64,000 nucleotides of DNA from Pleurocapsa minor HA4230-MV1 (lineage in GTDB: Bacteria > Cyanobacteriota > Cyanobacteriia > Cyanobacteriales > Xenococcaceae), in assembly GCA_019359095.1 (NCBI GenBank), contig JAHHHZ010000028.1, positions 110,688 through 174,687 on the forward strand. Direction: 5' to 3'. The position numbers were made by a program, and so were the translations under genes. Under the pieces are notes generated by a model. It saw only the letters and a program-made list of their open reading frames with translations. It was not told the origin of the DNA and did not search any database. Numbering within the stretch: the stretch's first letter is position 1; each line of letters opens with the position of its first letter. Of the stretch, positions 37,467 through 46,273 are shown piece by piece.

Positions 37467-37686
37467 AACTGCTGATATCACTGCTTGGGTAGTAGGTGTA
37501 GTTACAGCTTGTATCATTCCTTTTCCAGGACTAAGCGTAGGTGATATTATTGCAACTCTGGGATTAAGCACTGTAGCAATAGGTTTTACTTTTCAGGATA
37601 TATTCAAAAATTTCTTAGCTGGAATTTTAATCTTGATTCAAAGACCATTTCACATTTTAGAAACAAAGGTTCAGACAGATATATAG
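37465..37686 (+). pseudogene. MscS mechanosensitive-channel fragment
   Basis: 73 codons without a start: PFPGLSVGDIIATLGLSTVAIGFTFQDIFKNFLAGILILIQRPFHI is the pore helix (TM3) and the start of the cytoplasmic beta domain of MscS-type channels. Both ends are missing: the left joins the transposase remnant, and the right runs into a TATAGCCGTA element whose first bases create the TAG stop. Confidence 0.85.
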
Positions 37687-37749
37687 CCGTACAAAATTAG
37701 CGATAGACAATTAGGGTGATTGGCTTCATGGGTAGTAGGTATGGCTATA
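37682..37749. repeat. TATAGCCGTA-family element, copy 3 (shortest)
   Basis: 68 bases: starts TATAGCCGTACAAAATTAG, interior CGATAGACAATTAGGGTGAT, ends TATGGCTATA. The ends form a near-perfect terminal inverted repeat, flanked by ATA/TAT. This copy defines the minimal unit. Confidence 0.8.
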
Positions 37750-37829
37750 TATTCAAAATTATCTAACATCAGCACTTAGGCTAGTTGCTAATAATAAATT
37801 AATCAAGCAAATCTAAAAAATAAATATCA

Positions 37830-38558
37830 ATGAACAATCAACAAGCAACAGATTTAATGCTGAGGGTATCTGACTTAAATGTTTATTATGGTGAAAGTCA
37901 TATTTTGCGTAATGTCGATCTCAGTGTGGCTGCTGGGGAAATGGTCTGCTTGATCGGACGTAATGGTGTGGGCAAGACGACGTTGTTAAAGACGATTATG
38001 GGCTTGCTTCCACCACGCACGGGAGAGATTTTTTTAGGAGATAGACCCTTAACTAAACTAACCCCAGATCGCCGAGCAAAGTTGGGTATTGGCTATGTAC
38101 CCCAGGGCAGAGAAATTATTCCCCGCGTATCGGTTCAGGATAATCTGCTACTAGGTTTAGAGGCAAAACCCCAGGGTAGGAAGGGCAATGAATCGATTCC
38201 TGAAGAAATATTTGAGCTATTTCCCGTGCTGAAAACCATGCTGGCGCGGATGGGGGGAGATTTAAGTGGGGGACAACAGCAGCAGCTAGCGATCGCTCGT
38301 GCTTTGATGGGTAAACCTCGTTTATTGGTGTTGGATGAACCTACTGAAGGTATTCAGCCCTCGATCATTCTGGAAATTGAGGCAGCGGTCAAACGAATTA
38401 TTGCTGCTACTGGTATTTCTGTCTTGCTAGTTGAGCAGCACCTGCACTTTGTCCGTCAAGCAGATAAATATTATGCGATGCAAAAAGGCGGTATTGTGGC
38501 ATCTGGCAGCACAGAGGAATTGAGCCGAGAAGTTATCCAGCAGTTCTTGGCAGTTTGA
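37830..38558 (+). CDS. urtE: Urea ABC transporter ATPase UrtE (orphan)
   Basis: 242 aa LivF-like ATPase: Walker A GRNGVGKTT, VPQGREIIPRVSVQDNLLLGL, signature LSGGQQQQLAIARAL and Walker B LLVLDEPTEGIQPSI. The phrase IGYVPQGREIIPRVSVQDNL is typical of UrtE rather than amino-acid LivF. No urtA-D genes are adjacent, so the rest of the transporter must lie elsewhere. An amidase follows 110 bases downstream. Confidence 0.88.
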   Translation: MNNQQATDLMLRVSDLNVYYGESHILRNVDLSVAAGEMVCLIGRNGVGKTTLLKTIMGLLPPRTGEIFLGDRPLTKLTPDRRAKLGIGYVPQGREIIPRVSVQDNLLLGLEAKPQGRKGNESIPEEIFELFPVLKTMLARMGGDLSGGQQQQLAIARALMGKPRLLVLDEPTEGIQPSIILEIEAAVKRIIAATGISVLLVEQHLHFVRQADKYYAMQKGGIVASGSTEELSREVIQQFLAV

Positions 38559-38668
38559 ATCGGTTTGAATCTAAGTAAATGCTATCTTTAGTCTCAAGGA
38601 CTTGGCTTAAATAAATAGTAGAATCACTATTTCAGTTAACTGCAATACTCTATCCTGTTTACTACTCT

Positions 38669-40084
38669 ATGTCTTTAAACAATGCCTCAGACCTAGCTTT
38701 TACCTCAGCTTTAACACAAGCCAAGTTAATTAAAGAGCGGCTGGTTACTCCCCTAGAATTGACCGAGATGTATTTAGACCGCATTGCTAAATATGATTCT
38801 CAGGTGGGTAGTTTTTATTATGTCGCCAGAGAAAGTGCGATCGCCGAGGCAAAAGCAAAAAGCGCTCAGCTAGAGCAAACTTTAGAGACTAACTGTCTGC
38901 CACCTTTTTTTGGTGTACCGATTGCCATCAAAGATATGAAATCTGTGGCGGGTATGCCCATAAGTTATGGCATTTCCACCCTTAAAGATCAAATTGCTAC
39001 CTATGACGATGGGGTAGTGAGCAAGATTAAACAGGCAGGGTTTATTATTCTAGGCAAAACGGCAACATCCCAACTCGGTTCTTTTCCCTATACCGAACCA
39101 GAAGGGTTTGCGCCGACTCGTAATCCGTGGAACTTAGATTATACCCCTGGCGGTTCTAGTGGTGGCTCATCGGCTGCGGTGGCTGCGGGATTTTGCGCGA
39201 TCGCTTTAGGGGGAGATGCGGGGGGATCAATTCGTGGCCCTGCTGCTTGCTGTGGTCTAGTGGCAATTAAACCCAGTCGCGGGCGAATTTCTTTTGCACC
39301 TGTAGGCGATCGCTTAAGCGGTTTAGGCACTCACGGCATTGTTACTCGTACCGTAGCGGATGCTGCTGCCTTTTTAGATCTCGCAACGGGCTACATCACA
39401 GGAGATCCCTATTGGCTAGAACCACCTGAAATTAGCTTTCTCCGCCATACTCAACAGTCCTTACCTGCGCTAAAAGTCGGTTATCTAACTTCTCTCTTGC
39501 CTGTAGGCGAACCCGCCCCAGAATGCCAGCAAGCCGTTACTCAGATAGTGCAGCAGTTGGAAGCTATGGGACATACTGCTGTTCCCCAGGCGATCGACCT
39601 AACTCCCCTGATTGAACCCTTTAAAATTGTCTGGTCAAGTGCGGTAGCTGGCTCAGGCATTCCCACCGAGGTACTAAGTCCGATGAATCAATGGGTGCTA
39701 TCACAGTCTGGTACAGCAGGAGAATATTCCCAGGCGGTAACTCAGATGCAGTTGTTTGCCCGACAGCTAGTGAGTCTCTTTGCGCAAATGGATGTATTAG
39801 TTGCGCCAACCTATATGCACCCTGCAATTAAAATTGGCGAATGGCAAAATCTTAGTTCTGAAGCAACATTTCACAAGATTGCCAACTGGATACTGCCCTG
39901 TCCGCCATTTAATGTTACGGGACAACCTGTAATTAATATTCCTGCTGGGTTTGATGCTAATGGAGTACCCTTGGGGGTGCAGTTAATCGGTCAACCAAAT
40001 GCTGAGGCGACAATTATTACCCTGGCTGCTCAACTCGAACAAACTCAACCCTGGAGTCATTTACGACCAGATATAGCCGTATGA
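38669..40084 (+). CDS. Amidase-signature hydrolase; stop codon from a repeat element
   Basis: 471 aa. The Ser-cis-Ser-Lys triad is visible as Lys88 (PIAIKD), Ser163 (PGGSSGGSS) and Ser187 (GGDAGGSIRGPA). It hydrolyses an amide to acid and ammonia; it resembles GatA but lacks gatB/gatC neighbours, so a catabolic amidase is likelier. The last codons (IAV then TGA) are read from the left end of the TATAGCCGTA element at 40072, so the native C-terminus has been replaced or trimmed. Confidence 0.88.
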   Translation: MSLNNASDLAFTSALTQAKLIKERLVTPLELTEMYLDRIAKYDSQVGSFYYVARESAIAEAKAKSAQLEQTLETNCLPPFFGVPIAIKDMKSVAGMPISYGISTLKDQIATYDDGVVSKIKQAGFIILGKTATSQLGSFPYTEPEGFAPTRNPWNLDYTPGGSSGGSSAAVAAGFCAIALGGDAGGSIRGPAACCGLVAIKPSRGRISFAPVGDRLSGLGTHGIVTRTVADAAAFLDLATGYITGDPYWLEPPEISFLRHTQQSLPALKVGYLTSLLPVGEPAPECQQAVTQIVQQLEAMGHTAVPQAIDLTPLIEPFKIVWSSAVAGSGIPTEVLSPMNQWVLSQSGTAGEYSQAVTQMQLFARQLVSLFAQMDVLVAPTYMHPAIKIGEWQNLSSEATFHKIANWILPCPPFNVTGQPVINIPAGFDANGVPLGVQLIGQPNAEATIITLAAQLEQTQPWSHLRPDIAV

Positions 40085-40198
40085 AGTTAGATTGGGACGA
40101 TTAGAGTGATCGGCTCGTAAGTAGGAAATAGGAAATAGGAAATAGGAAGTAAAAAGTAGTATTTCAAAAATGTTCTGACGTTTTTACGTATGGCTATA
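40072..40198. repeat. TATAGCCGTA-family element, copy 4, overlapping the amidase end
   Basis: 127 bases: begins TATAGCCGTATGAAGTTAG, ends TACGTATGGCTATA. The interior has GTGATCGGCTCGTAAGTAG and a run of GGAAATA units (40123-40146). The TGA at 40082-40084 inside the left end stops the amidase. Confidence 0.8.
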
Positions 40199-40232
40199 AG
40201 TTTGTTTAAAAGCGATTAAGTCTGGTAAATTA

Positions 40233-40439
40233 CTAAAGTTCTACTCGATGAGTTGTACCAGCAACAGTAACGAGATCGCCTGTAACTAATTTACGTCCTC
40301 GTCTCAACTCTGCTGATTCGTTCACCGTAACTATTCCCTGTTTAATCATAATTTTGGCTTCTCCTCCAGTTTGGGTAATTCCCTGCCATTTTAGAAACTG
40401 GTCGAGCTTAATATATGCTGGTAACGTTGAATCCTTCAT
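40233..40439 (-). CDS. S4-domain RNA-binding protein (YbcJ/YaaA-like)
   Basis: 68 aa consisting of one S4 domain: IKLDQFLKWQGITQTGGEAKIMIKQGIVTVNESAELRRGRKLVTGDLV. Such stand-alone S4 proteins bind structured RNA, often ribosomal. The start overlaps the GNAT stop by 4 bases (ATGA), so the two are translationally coupled. Confidence 0.88.
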   Translation of the reverse strand: MKDSTLPAYIKLDQFLKWQGITQTGGEAKIMIKQGIVTVNESAELRRGRKLVTGDLVTVAGTTHRVEL

Positions 40440-41194
40440 GACTTGATGCGGTAAAAATATTGATAGGCTTCAGTAAATCCTAGCTTATTGTAAAGGTTTA
40501 TCCCTGCTTGATTGCTGGTTTCCACCTGAAGATAAACCGTGGTTGCTCCTTTGCTGCACCCCCAATCCGTTAGGGCTGCAATTAATTGAGTTACGTAACC
40601 TTGACGACGCTGTTTTTGAGCGGTAGTTAAGCAAAATATGCCGAGATAGTTCCTTTCTAAAACTCCTAATCCAATGCTACACAATCGATGTCGATCTTTT
40701 AGATATCCATAGCAGGTGGGATTAGGTATCATTTCTAACATCGTAGATAGGGTATTCCAGTGCTGGAGTGGTAAGTTATCGGTATGAACAAAACGATCTA
40801 ACCATTCTGTCGATAACTGATGCTCGAGAGTAAAGTCTAATGCCCCGCTAAAAACATCATGATTAGTAATAGATTTAACCTGGACACTAATCGTATCTTG
40901 TTTGGTGTAGCCCATTTCAGATAAAGTTTGATCCAGGATCGACCATTGAGCTGTATTTGTCAGGCGGAAAATTGAGGGAAGATTCCAGCTGCTATAGAAT
41001 GTTTCGCAACGCTTAATTTTCTCAGTTAAATTTTCTGTCCCTAAATATAGAGGTGTTACCGAATTAGCTCGCTTAGTGTAACCTTCAGCAAACCGCAATA
41101 CCCAGCCATCATCAAGAATCTGTTGCAGACATGGCCAAGCATTAAGAGATAATTCTTCTAAAGTTCTAATTAGAGTCAAATTCTGATCTGCCAC
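40436..41194 (-). CDS. GNAT-family acetyltransferase
   Basis: 252 aa. The C-terminal half holds the acetyl-CoA fold: IGLGVLERNYLGIFCLTTAQKQRRQGYVTQLIAAL (the RRQGY loop binds CoA pyrophosphate) and AGINLYNKLGFTEAYQYFYR. The N-terminal 130 residues are a degenerate GNAT-like half. Substrate unknown. Confidence 0.88.
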   Translation of the reverse strand: MADQNLTLIRTLEELSLNAWPCLQQILDDGWVLRFAEGYTKRANSVTPLYLGTENLTEKIKRCETFYSSWNLPSIFRLTNTAQWSILDQTLSEMGYTKQDTISVQVKSITNHDVFSGALDFTLEHQLSTEWLDRFVHTDNLPLQHWNTLSTMLEMIPNPTCYGYLKDRHRLCSIGLGVLERNYLGIFCLTTAQKQRRQGYVTQLIAALTDWGCSKGATTVYLQVETSNQAGINLYNKLGFTEAYQYFYRIKS

Positions 41195-41235
41195 TGGTAA
41201 CTAATAATGCTGTAATGCTCACTTTCTACAAAAGT

Positions 41236-41901
41236 TTAGCCAACTGCTTTAGTCTTACTGTCCAACAATTCCCAGAGTTGTTTATCATTAAAGTCTTCAA
41301 TCGTCATACTTGCTCCCGCATTAAGTAATTCTTCGGCTGGATGACTAGAAGTAATCCCAATAGTGTAAATACCCGCACCAACGGCTGAACGAATACCTGC
41401 TGCGGAATCTTCAACAGCAAAGGCTCTTTTGCTTTTTACTCCCAAACGGCTCAAAGCCAACTTGTAAGGTGCTGGATCTGGTTTGCCTGGAGGTGCATCC
41501 TTCGCCATAATTACTGTGGGAAAAGTATCTGTCAGACGCAACACCTTGAGCATATAGACTGCATTATCCTCTGGTGCATTGGTAACCACAGCTCTTTTGA
41601 TGGAAGCTCGATCTGTCAGAGCGATCAAGCGATCTAAACCAGGGGTAGGTAAGAGAGAATTTGCTAAACGACGATAGGTTTCTTCTTTTTCCGTGGCTAA
41701 TTTCCAGGCATCTTCTAAAGTCAACTGAGGAATAATATCCTTAATAATTTTAGAATTAGTTCTGCCCGAAATACGTTGCCGATAAAAAGAGCGATCGATG
41801 TCAAGATCGTATCTAACCAAGATGTCTTGCCAGACAGCAAAGTGAATCGAGTCTGTATCAGCTAACGTACCGTCTAAATCAAACAATATCGCTTCTAACA
41901 T
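41236..41901 (-). CDS. HAD-superfamily phosphatase (phosphoglucomutase/CbbY-like)
   Basis: 221 aa. Motif I FDLDGTLADTD, motif II VVTNAP, motif III lysine in GKPDPAPY and motif IV VEDSAAGIRSAVGAG. The cap inserts after motif I as in subfamily IA. Likely substrates are small phosphosugars. It lies 41 bases upstream of the GNAT gene, same strand; a loose operon is possible. Confidence 0.9.
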   Translation of the reverse strand: MLEAILFDLDGTLADTDSIHFAVWQDILVRYDLDIDRSFYRQRISGRTNSKIIKDIIPQLTLEDAWKLATEKEETYRRLANSLLPTPGLDRLIALTDRASIKRAVVTNAPEDNAVYMLKVLRLTDTFPTVIMAKDAPPGKPDPAPYKLALSRLGVKSKRAFAVEDSAAGIRSAVGAGIYTIGITSSHPAEELLNAGASMTIEDFNDKQLWELLDSKTKAVG

Positions 41902-42096
41902 TTTTTCACCATGATTTGATCCGTAACTAGTATTAGCATCTAATACGCAATCTTTCTAGCTTTTGAATACATATATTCTAGTAAGATGTGATTTGAAGCA
42001 AGGCAGAGAAATCACTACTACTCTCGGAGGGATTTTGTTTGTTATCCTAAACTTATGTATATCGATGCACTTACCCTAAGGGAGAGTTGAACAGTC

Positions 42097-42435
42097 ATGA
42101 GTTTTTCAGAGCGTGATTTGCAAAGTAAGCTAGATGAAATGTCAGCCGAGATCAATCAAAAAGCTGACTCTAATTCTGACACCAAAGTTACATTTCCTCA
42201 AGTAGAAGTCAATCCTTCTCCCCAAGTAAAAAACTGGATCGATAGTAGTAAAAATATATTTAATAATCTACCTAAGTTTGGTCAGGTTGCCGTAGCTGTC
42301 GGCGGTGTTTGGTTGGGTTTTTCGATCGTTGGTGCGGTACTCCATGTTGTTAGCAGTATTTTAAGTTTGGCAGTGATCGGCGTTGTGCTATATTTCGGTT
42401 ATCGTTTATTTAGCAGTAATTCGGAATCTAATTAA
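42097..42435 (+). CDS. Small conserved membrane protein of unknown function
   Basis: 112 aa. A polar, Asp/Lys-rich half (1-60) precedes a hydrophobic C-terminal hairpin (GQVAVAVGGVWLGFSIVGAVLHVVSSI and LSLAVIGVVLYFGYRLF) with two helices. AGGGAGAG lies near 42080. Unknown function. Confidence 0.75.
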   Translation: MSFSERDLQSKLDEMSAEINQKADSNSDTKVTFPQVEVNPSPQVKNWIDSSKNIFNNLPKFGQVAVAVGGVWLGFSIVGAVLHVVSSILSLAVIGVVLYFGYRLFSSNSESN

Positions 42436-42514
42436 ATATAGGAGTGAGGCAGGAGGCAGAAGGCAGAAGGAGCGAAAATTCAATTACTTCTCTTTTCAAT
42501 CTTGATTTTAAGTA

Positions 42515-43765
42515 TTGGTCATTGCTGTAGTTGGTATTGGTTTAGATGGCAAGCAGGGATTGACCCAAACTGTACAACAAATTATCGAGCAGGCTACAGT
42601 TTTAGCTGGTAGTAAACGGCATCTTGGTTATTTTACCGATCATCCCGCCGAAAAATTAAATTTAGCTAATCTTAATACTGGTATTGAGGCGATCGCTCAA
42701 CTAAAATTAGATCATTATGTGGTGGTTATTTTAACTAGTGGCGACCCGCTTTTTTTTGGTTTGGGTAGACTATTATTAGCCAAATTTAAAGCATCAGAAA
42801 TTGAATTTTATCCTCATTTAAGTTCAATCCAATTAGCTTTTAATCGTTTAAAAATTCCTTGGCAAGATGCTAATTTGATTAGCGTTCATGGACGTTCTGT
42901 TGATAAGTTAATCGAACTGTTTAAACAGGGTAAAGATAAGATTGCAGTTCTCACTGACGGTCATAATAATCCTGCTGCGATCGCTCGTCTATTCCTCGCT
43001 CTAGAATTACCCGTTAACTATAGTTTTTATATCTGTGAAAATCTAGGAGACGTAAGCGAAAAGGTCAGTCATTTTTCACCCGCAGAAATAACTCAATTAA
43101 GTAATTTAGAGCAACATGATTTTTTAGCTTTAAATGTTGTAATTTTAGTGAGGGAAGCACAGGAAAATGAGCTAAATCTAGATAATTTACCTTTAATTGG
43201 TTTACCTGATAGTAGCTTTTTAAGTTTTAGCGATCGCCCTAGTTTAATTACTAAGAAAGAAGTGCGTTTAGCTATCTTAGGCGAATTAGCTTTACAGCCA
43301 AAACAAATAGTCTGGGATATTGGCGCTGGCACTGGTTCAGTATCGATTGAAATAGCTCGCTTATGCCCGACATCTCAAATATTTGCGATCGAAAAAACTA
43401 GTATGGGTTCAAGCTTAATTACGCAAAATAGTCAAAGATTTCAGCTCAATAATCTTAAAAGTATTAATGGCAAAGCACCAGAAGTATTATGCAATTTACC
43501 CGATTGCGATCGCATTTTTATTGGTGGAAGTGGAGGAAACTTAGTTGATATTTTGCAGATCTGTAGTCAGAAATTGACCGTTCGGGGATTAATCGTCATG
43601 GCATTTGCGACGATTGAATATCAACTACAGGCGATTAATTGGTTGAGTAATCATAATTGGCAATATCGACTTTTACAGCTCCAAATTTCCCGTTCTACTC
43701 CCATTAGTAACTTAACTCGTTTAACTCCTCTGAATCCCGTGACGATTATTACTGCGGGTAAATAG
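42515..43765 (+). CDS. cobL: Precorrin-6Y C5,15-methyltransferase (CbiE-CbiT fusion)
   Basis: Cobalamin synthesis: methylates C5 and C15 and decarboxylates the acetate side chain. 416 aa from TTG. Residues 1-200 are CbiE, a tetrapyrrole methylase (VVGIGLDGKQGLT, LTSGDPLFFGLG). Residues 240-416 are CbiT, a SAM-dependent Rossmann methylase (WDIGAGTGSVSIEIARLCP, IFIGGSGGNLVDIL). The last 49 bases are duplicated 230 bases downstream around a repeat. Confidence 0.92.
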   Translation: MVIAVVGIGLDGKQGLTQTVQQIIEQATVLAGSKRHLGYFTDHPAEKLNLANLNTGIEAIAQLKLDHYVVVILTSGDPLFFGLGRLLLAKFKASEIEFYPHLSSIQLAFNRLKIPWQDANLISVHGRSVDKLIELFKQGKDKIAVLTDGHNNPAAIARLFLALELPVNYSFYICENLGDVSEKVSHFSPAEITQLSNLEQHDFLALNVVILVREAQENELNLDNLPLIGLPDSSFLSFSDRPSLITKKEVRLAILGELALQPKQIVWDIGAGTGSVSIEIARLCPTSQIFAIEKTSMGSSLITQNSQRFQLNNLKSINGKAPEVLCNLPDCDRIFIGGSGGNLVDILQICSQKLTVRGLIVMAFATIEYQLQAINWLSNHNWQYRLLQLQISRSTPISNLTRLTPLNPVTIITAGK

Positions 43766-43781
43766 GAAAATCTCGCGCAAA

Positions 43782-43936
43782 GACGGACGCGAAGCTTATC
43801 CGAAGGTGTATACCGCAAGGGTACTAACTCCGTGTCGCCCTTTAGGGAATCCTTTAGGACAAAGACGCAAAGGGGTTTATCCCGCTTAGTTTGGGGCAAA
43901 GACGCAAAGTAGTAGGGTGGGCAATGCCCACCCTAC
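43782..43936. repeat. Composite repeat after cobL (CCTAAAGGATA-type plus GTAGGGTGGGC palindrome)
   Basis: Contains GACGCGAAGCTTATCCGAAGG, TATACCGCAAGGGTA, CCTTTAGGACAAAGACGCAAAG and GGCAAAGACGCAAAG. It ends with the 25-base palindrome at 43912-43936. It sits exactly between the two copies of the cobL 3' end. No protein frame of note. Confidence 0.65.
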
Positions 43937-43950
43937 AGATTTTGATTATT

Positions 43951-43999
43951 TTAACTCCTCTAAATACCGTAACGATTATTACTGCGGGTAAATAGGAAA
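43951..43999 (+). pseudogene. Duplicated 3' end of cobL
   Basis: Matches 43721-43769 at 46 of 49 bases and includes the stop codon region (codons for the ending TIITAGK). It lies on the far side of the composite repeat. The segment has no start or upstream domain, so it is a duplication scar. Confidence 0.85.
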
Positions 44000-44210
44000 T
44001 AGGAAATAAAGTTTATTTTGCTGCCGCTATTCAAAAACATGATTGTCGTATTAATCAAAAGGTTCAAGAGAAAAATAAAATTAAAGAGCTTATAGCTAAC
44101 CCGATCATTAAATTATCGTCACCCGAACTCACGTTTAGTAATTGCCGAAGACCCTACTTTGTCAGGAAAGTTTTACAATCAAAAATAGATAATTAAAGCC
44201 AGAACTTATA
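44000..44210 (+). other. Open stretch without start codon before the lipoprotein gene
   Basis: A frame is open for about 60 codons (from about 44010 to a TAA near 44192) reading IQKHDCRINQKVQEKNKIKELIANP but with no ATG, GTG or TTG at its head. It may be a gene remnant. The lipoprotein leader lies at its right end. Confidence 0.35.
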
Positions 44211-45086
44211 ATGCTACGCAAAATCTTAATTCTATTCATGTCATTGTCGTTATGCTTGACTACAGTAAGTTGTGGAGGTTCTACTACTACGTCTACCTCA
44301 ACGCAGACTCAACCATCTTTTGATAATAATGCTGATATTGCTCCTAAACCGATCTCGATTAGCGATGGTAAATATCCCGTGCAGCAAGCTACCTACGATG
44401 ATGTAAGTGGCGAATATAATCTAATGCTGTTAAACACGCCTCCTGGCACTCCGCCAATGTTGCAAACCGATCAGCTACAAATGGCGCGAATCAGCGAAGA
44501 AGAGGCAGCTAAGGGGGAAAAAACTTATCTTCAGGTAACAAATAAACAACCTGTAATGTATTTAACTGAAGATTTTAAGATTGAGTACGTTCACAACGTT
44601 ACCGAAACCAGAAACGATCCTCAGACTGGTCAACCTGAGACAGTTGTAATTAGAAGAGAATCGAGCTTCTGGACTCCTTTTGCTGGTGCTTTGGCAGGTC
44701 AAGCGATTGGTAGTCTTCTATTTAGACCTCACTACTATGTGCCGCCAGTTTATACTCCTGGACGTGTACTGACTGGATATGGTGGTTATGGAACTAGCTA
44801 CTCTCAGGCGGTTAATCGTTACCAAGATCGTTATCAAGCACCTCCCGCAGCCGTTAAAAACCGTCGTACCCTTAGAACAACTGGTTCACTGCGCAACGCT
44901 GCTAGTAATAAAGCACGTAGAACCATAAAAAATAATAGCCGTTCTACAGGTTCTGGTGTTGGTTCAAGTACTTTGCGTAATTCAGGAAAAAGCACTCCTA
45001 AACAGTTGAAGCGACCTAGTAGTTTTGGCAGTAGTGGAGTTAGAAGACCTAGTCGTAGTTTTGGGAGTAGCAGACGGAGAAGGTAA
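44211..45086 (+). CDS. Conserved lipoprotein with basic Ser/Arg-rich tail
   Basis: 291 aa. Signal peptide with lipobox LTTVSC (Cys21), then a Thr/Ser-rich linker. A middle region follows (YDDVSGEYNLMLLNTPPGTPPMLQT, DFKIEYVHNVTETR) with SFWTPFAGALAGQAIGSLLF as a hydrophobic patch. The C-terminal 70 residues are Arg/Ser/Gly-rich (ends SSRRRR). Unknown family; the tail may bind cell-wall polymers or nucleic acid. Confidence 0.8.
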   Translation: MLRKILILFMSLSLCLTTVSCGGSTTTSTSTQTQPSFDNNADIAPKPISISDGKYPVQQATYDDVSGEYNLMLLNTPPGTPPMLQTDQLQMARISEEEAAKGEKTYLQVTNKQPVMYLTEDFKIEYVHNVTETRNDPQTGQPETVVIRRESSFWTPFAGALAGQAIGSLLFRPHYYVPPVYTPGRVLTGYGGYGTSYSQAVNRYQDRYQAPPAAVKNRRTLRTTGSLRNAASNKARRTIKNNSRSTGSGVGSSTLRNSGKSTPKQLKRPSSFGSSGVRRPSRSFGSSRRRR

Positions 45087-45108
45087 TTTGATTACTGATT
45101 ACTGAAAA

Positions 45109-45136
45109 GCGATCGCTTTAAAATATAAGCGATCGC
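45109..45136. repeat. Pair of HIP1 palindromes
   Basis: Two GCGATCGC octamers (45109-45116 and 45129-45136), the first within AAAGCGATCGCTTT. HIP1 is over-represented across the window and supports the cyanobacterial assignment. The pair may act as a bidirectional terminator between convergent genes. Confidence 0.7.
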
Positions 45137-45151
45137 CAGAATAATTTTCTC

Positions 45152-46219
45152 CTAAACTTTGGGTAGGCTAAAAATAAAGGTAGTTCCCTTACCTAACTGA
45201 GACTCTACTTTTAATTCTCCGCGATGGGCATTGATAATTTGCTGACAAAGATATAGTCCTAAGCCTTTACCAGCACGACGATGGTTTCCCTGATGGTATC
45301 TTTGAAAAACCGCCTTTTGATCTTCTGGTGAAATGCCAATTCCTGAATCTGCCACCTGAACCAATATTTTAGATTTCTCTTGTGACAAGGAAACTTCGAC
45401 TTGACCTCGATCGGTAAATTTAATCGCATTACCAATTAAGTTAGTCATTACCCGACGTAACTCTAGGCGATCGCCTTTGATCTCAAAACCTGTTTCAGCT
45501 GTAACGTTATATAATAGCTCCAGCCCTTTTTGTCTCGCTAATGGTTCAAGTTCAGCAACTACCTCAGAAATTAGTTGTTGTAGGTCAACTGAAATCGAAT
45601 TCAGCGTTTTTTGTCCTAATTCATAGTGATGAGTTTCTAGTAGCGTGTTAAGCATCTCCAGCATATTATCATTGCTACTAACGATGTTGGCGATCGCTTC
45701 TTCTTGTTCGCTGGTGACATGACCAAAAACGTTTTGCTTAATTAAATCCAGCATCCGATTTGCTGCCACTAGAGGAGTTCGTAGATCGTGAGTCAAGCAA
45801 GAAACAAAATTCTCTCGTTGGTCAATGGTTTCTTTAAGACGCAACATTGAGCGCACTCTCGCCTGTAGTTCATCGATTTGGAAAGGTTTGCGGACAAATT
45901 CATCTGCTCCTGCATCTAAACCTGCTACTAAACTAGATTCTTCTCTGGCTGTAACTAACAAGATGGGAATGAAAGGCACGTTTTTATCTTGGCGGATGCG
46001 TCGAGTAACTTCGTAGCCATCCATGCCAGGCATCATCACATCAAGTAAAATTAGACTAGGCGGAAATTGTTTGATTTGTTTTAGGGCGGTTTCCCCATTG
46101 TGAGCTAATACAACACGATGACCTTCTTGTTCGAGAGCGAGCTGCACTAAAAGAAGATTATCAGGAATATCATCTACTGCCAGAATGTAGTTTCGCTTAG
46201 AGGTTTCCGTAACAGACAT
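45152..46219 (-). CDS. Receiver-histidine kinase hybrid (REC-HisKA-HATPase)
   Basis: 355 aa. Receiver 10-125 (LLDVMMPGMDGYE, VRKPF), HisKA (NFVSCLTHDLRTPLVAANRML), HATPase with N box NLIGNAIKFTD and G boxes DSGIGI and GKGLGLYLCQQI. No sensory or membrane domain, so it probably acts inside a phosphorelay. It belongs to a minus-strand group with the next two genes. Confidence 0.92.
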   Translation of the reverse strand: MSVTETSKRNYILAVDDIPDNLLLVQLALEQEGHRVVLAHNGETALKQIKQFPPSLILLDVMMPGMDGYEVTRRIRQDKNVPFIPILLVTAREESSLVAGLDAGADEFVRKPFQIDELQARVRSMLRLKETIDQRENFVSCLTHDLRTPLVAANRMLDLIKQNVFGHVTSEQEEAIANIVSSNDNMLEMLNTLLETHHYELGQKTLNSISVDLQQLISEVVAELEPLARQKGLELLYNVTAETGFEIKGDRLELRRVMTNLIGNAIKFTDRGQVEVSLSQEKSKILVQVADSGIGISPEDQKAVFQRYHQGNHRRAGKGLGLYLCQQIINAHRGELKVESQLGKGTTFIFSLPKV

Positions 46220-46273
46220 TACATTTTTTAAAAAAGCTTAAATAATAGTTAAGTATAGATTATTACGATTTAC

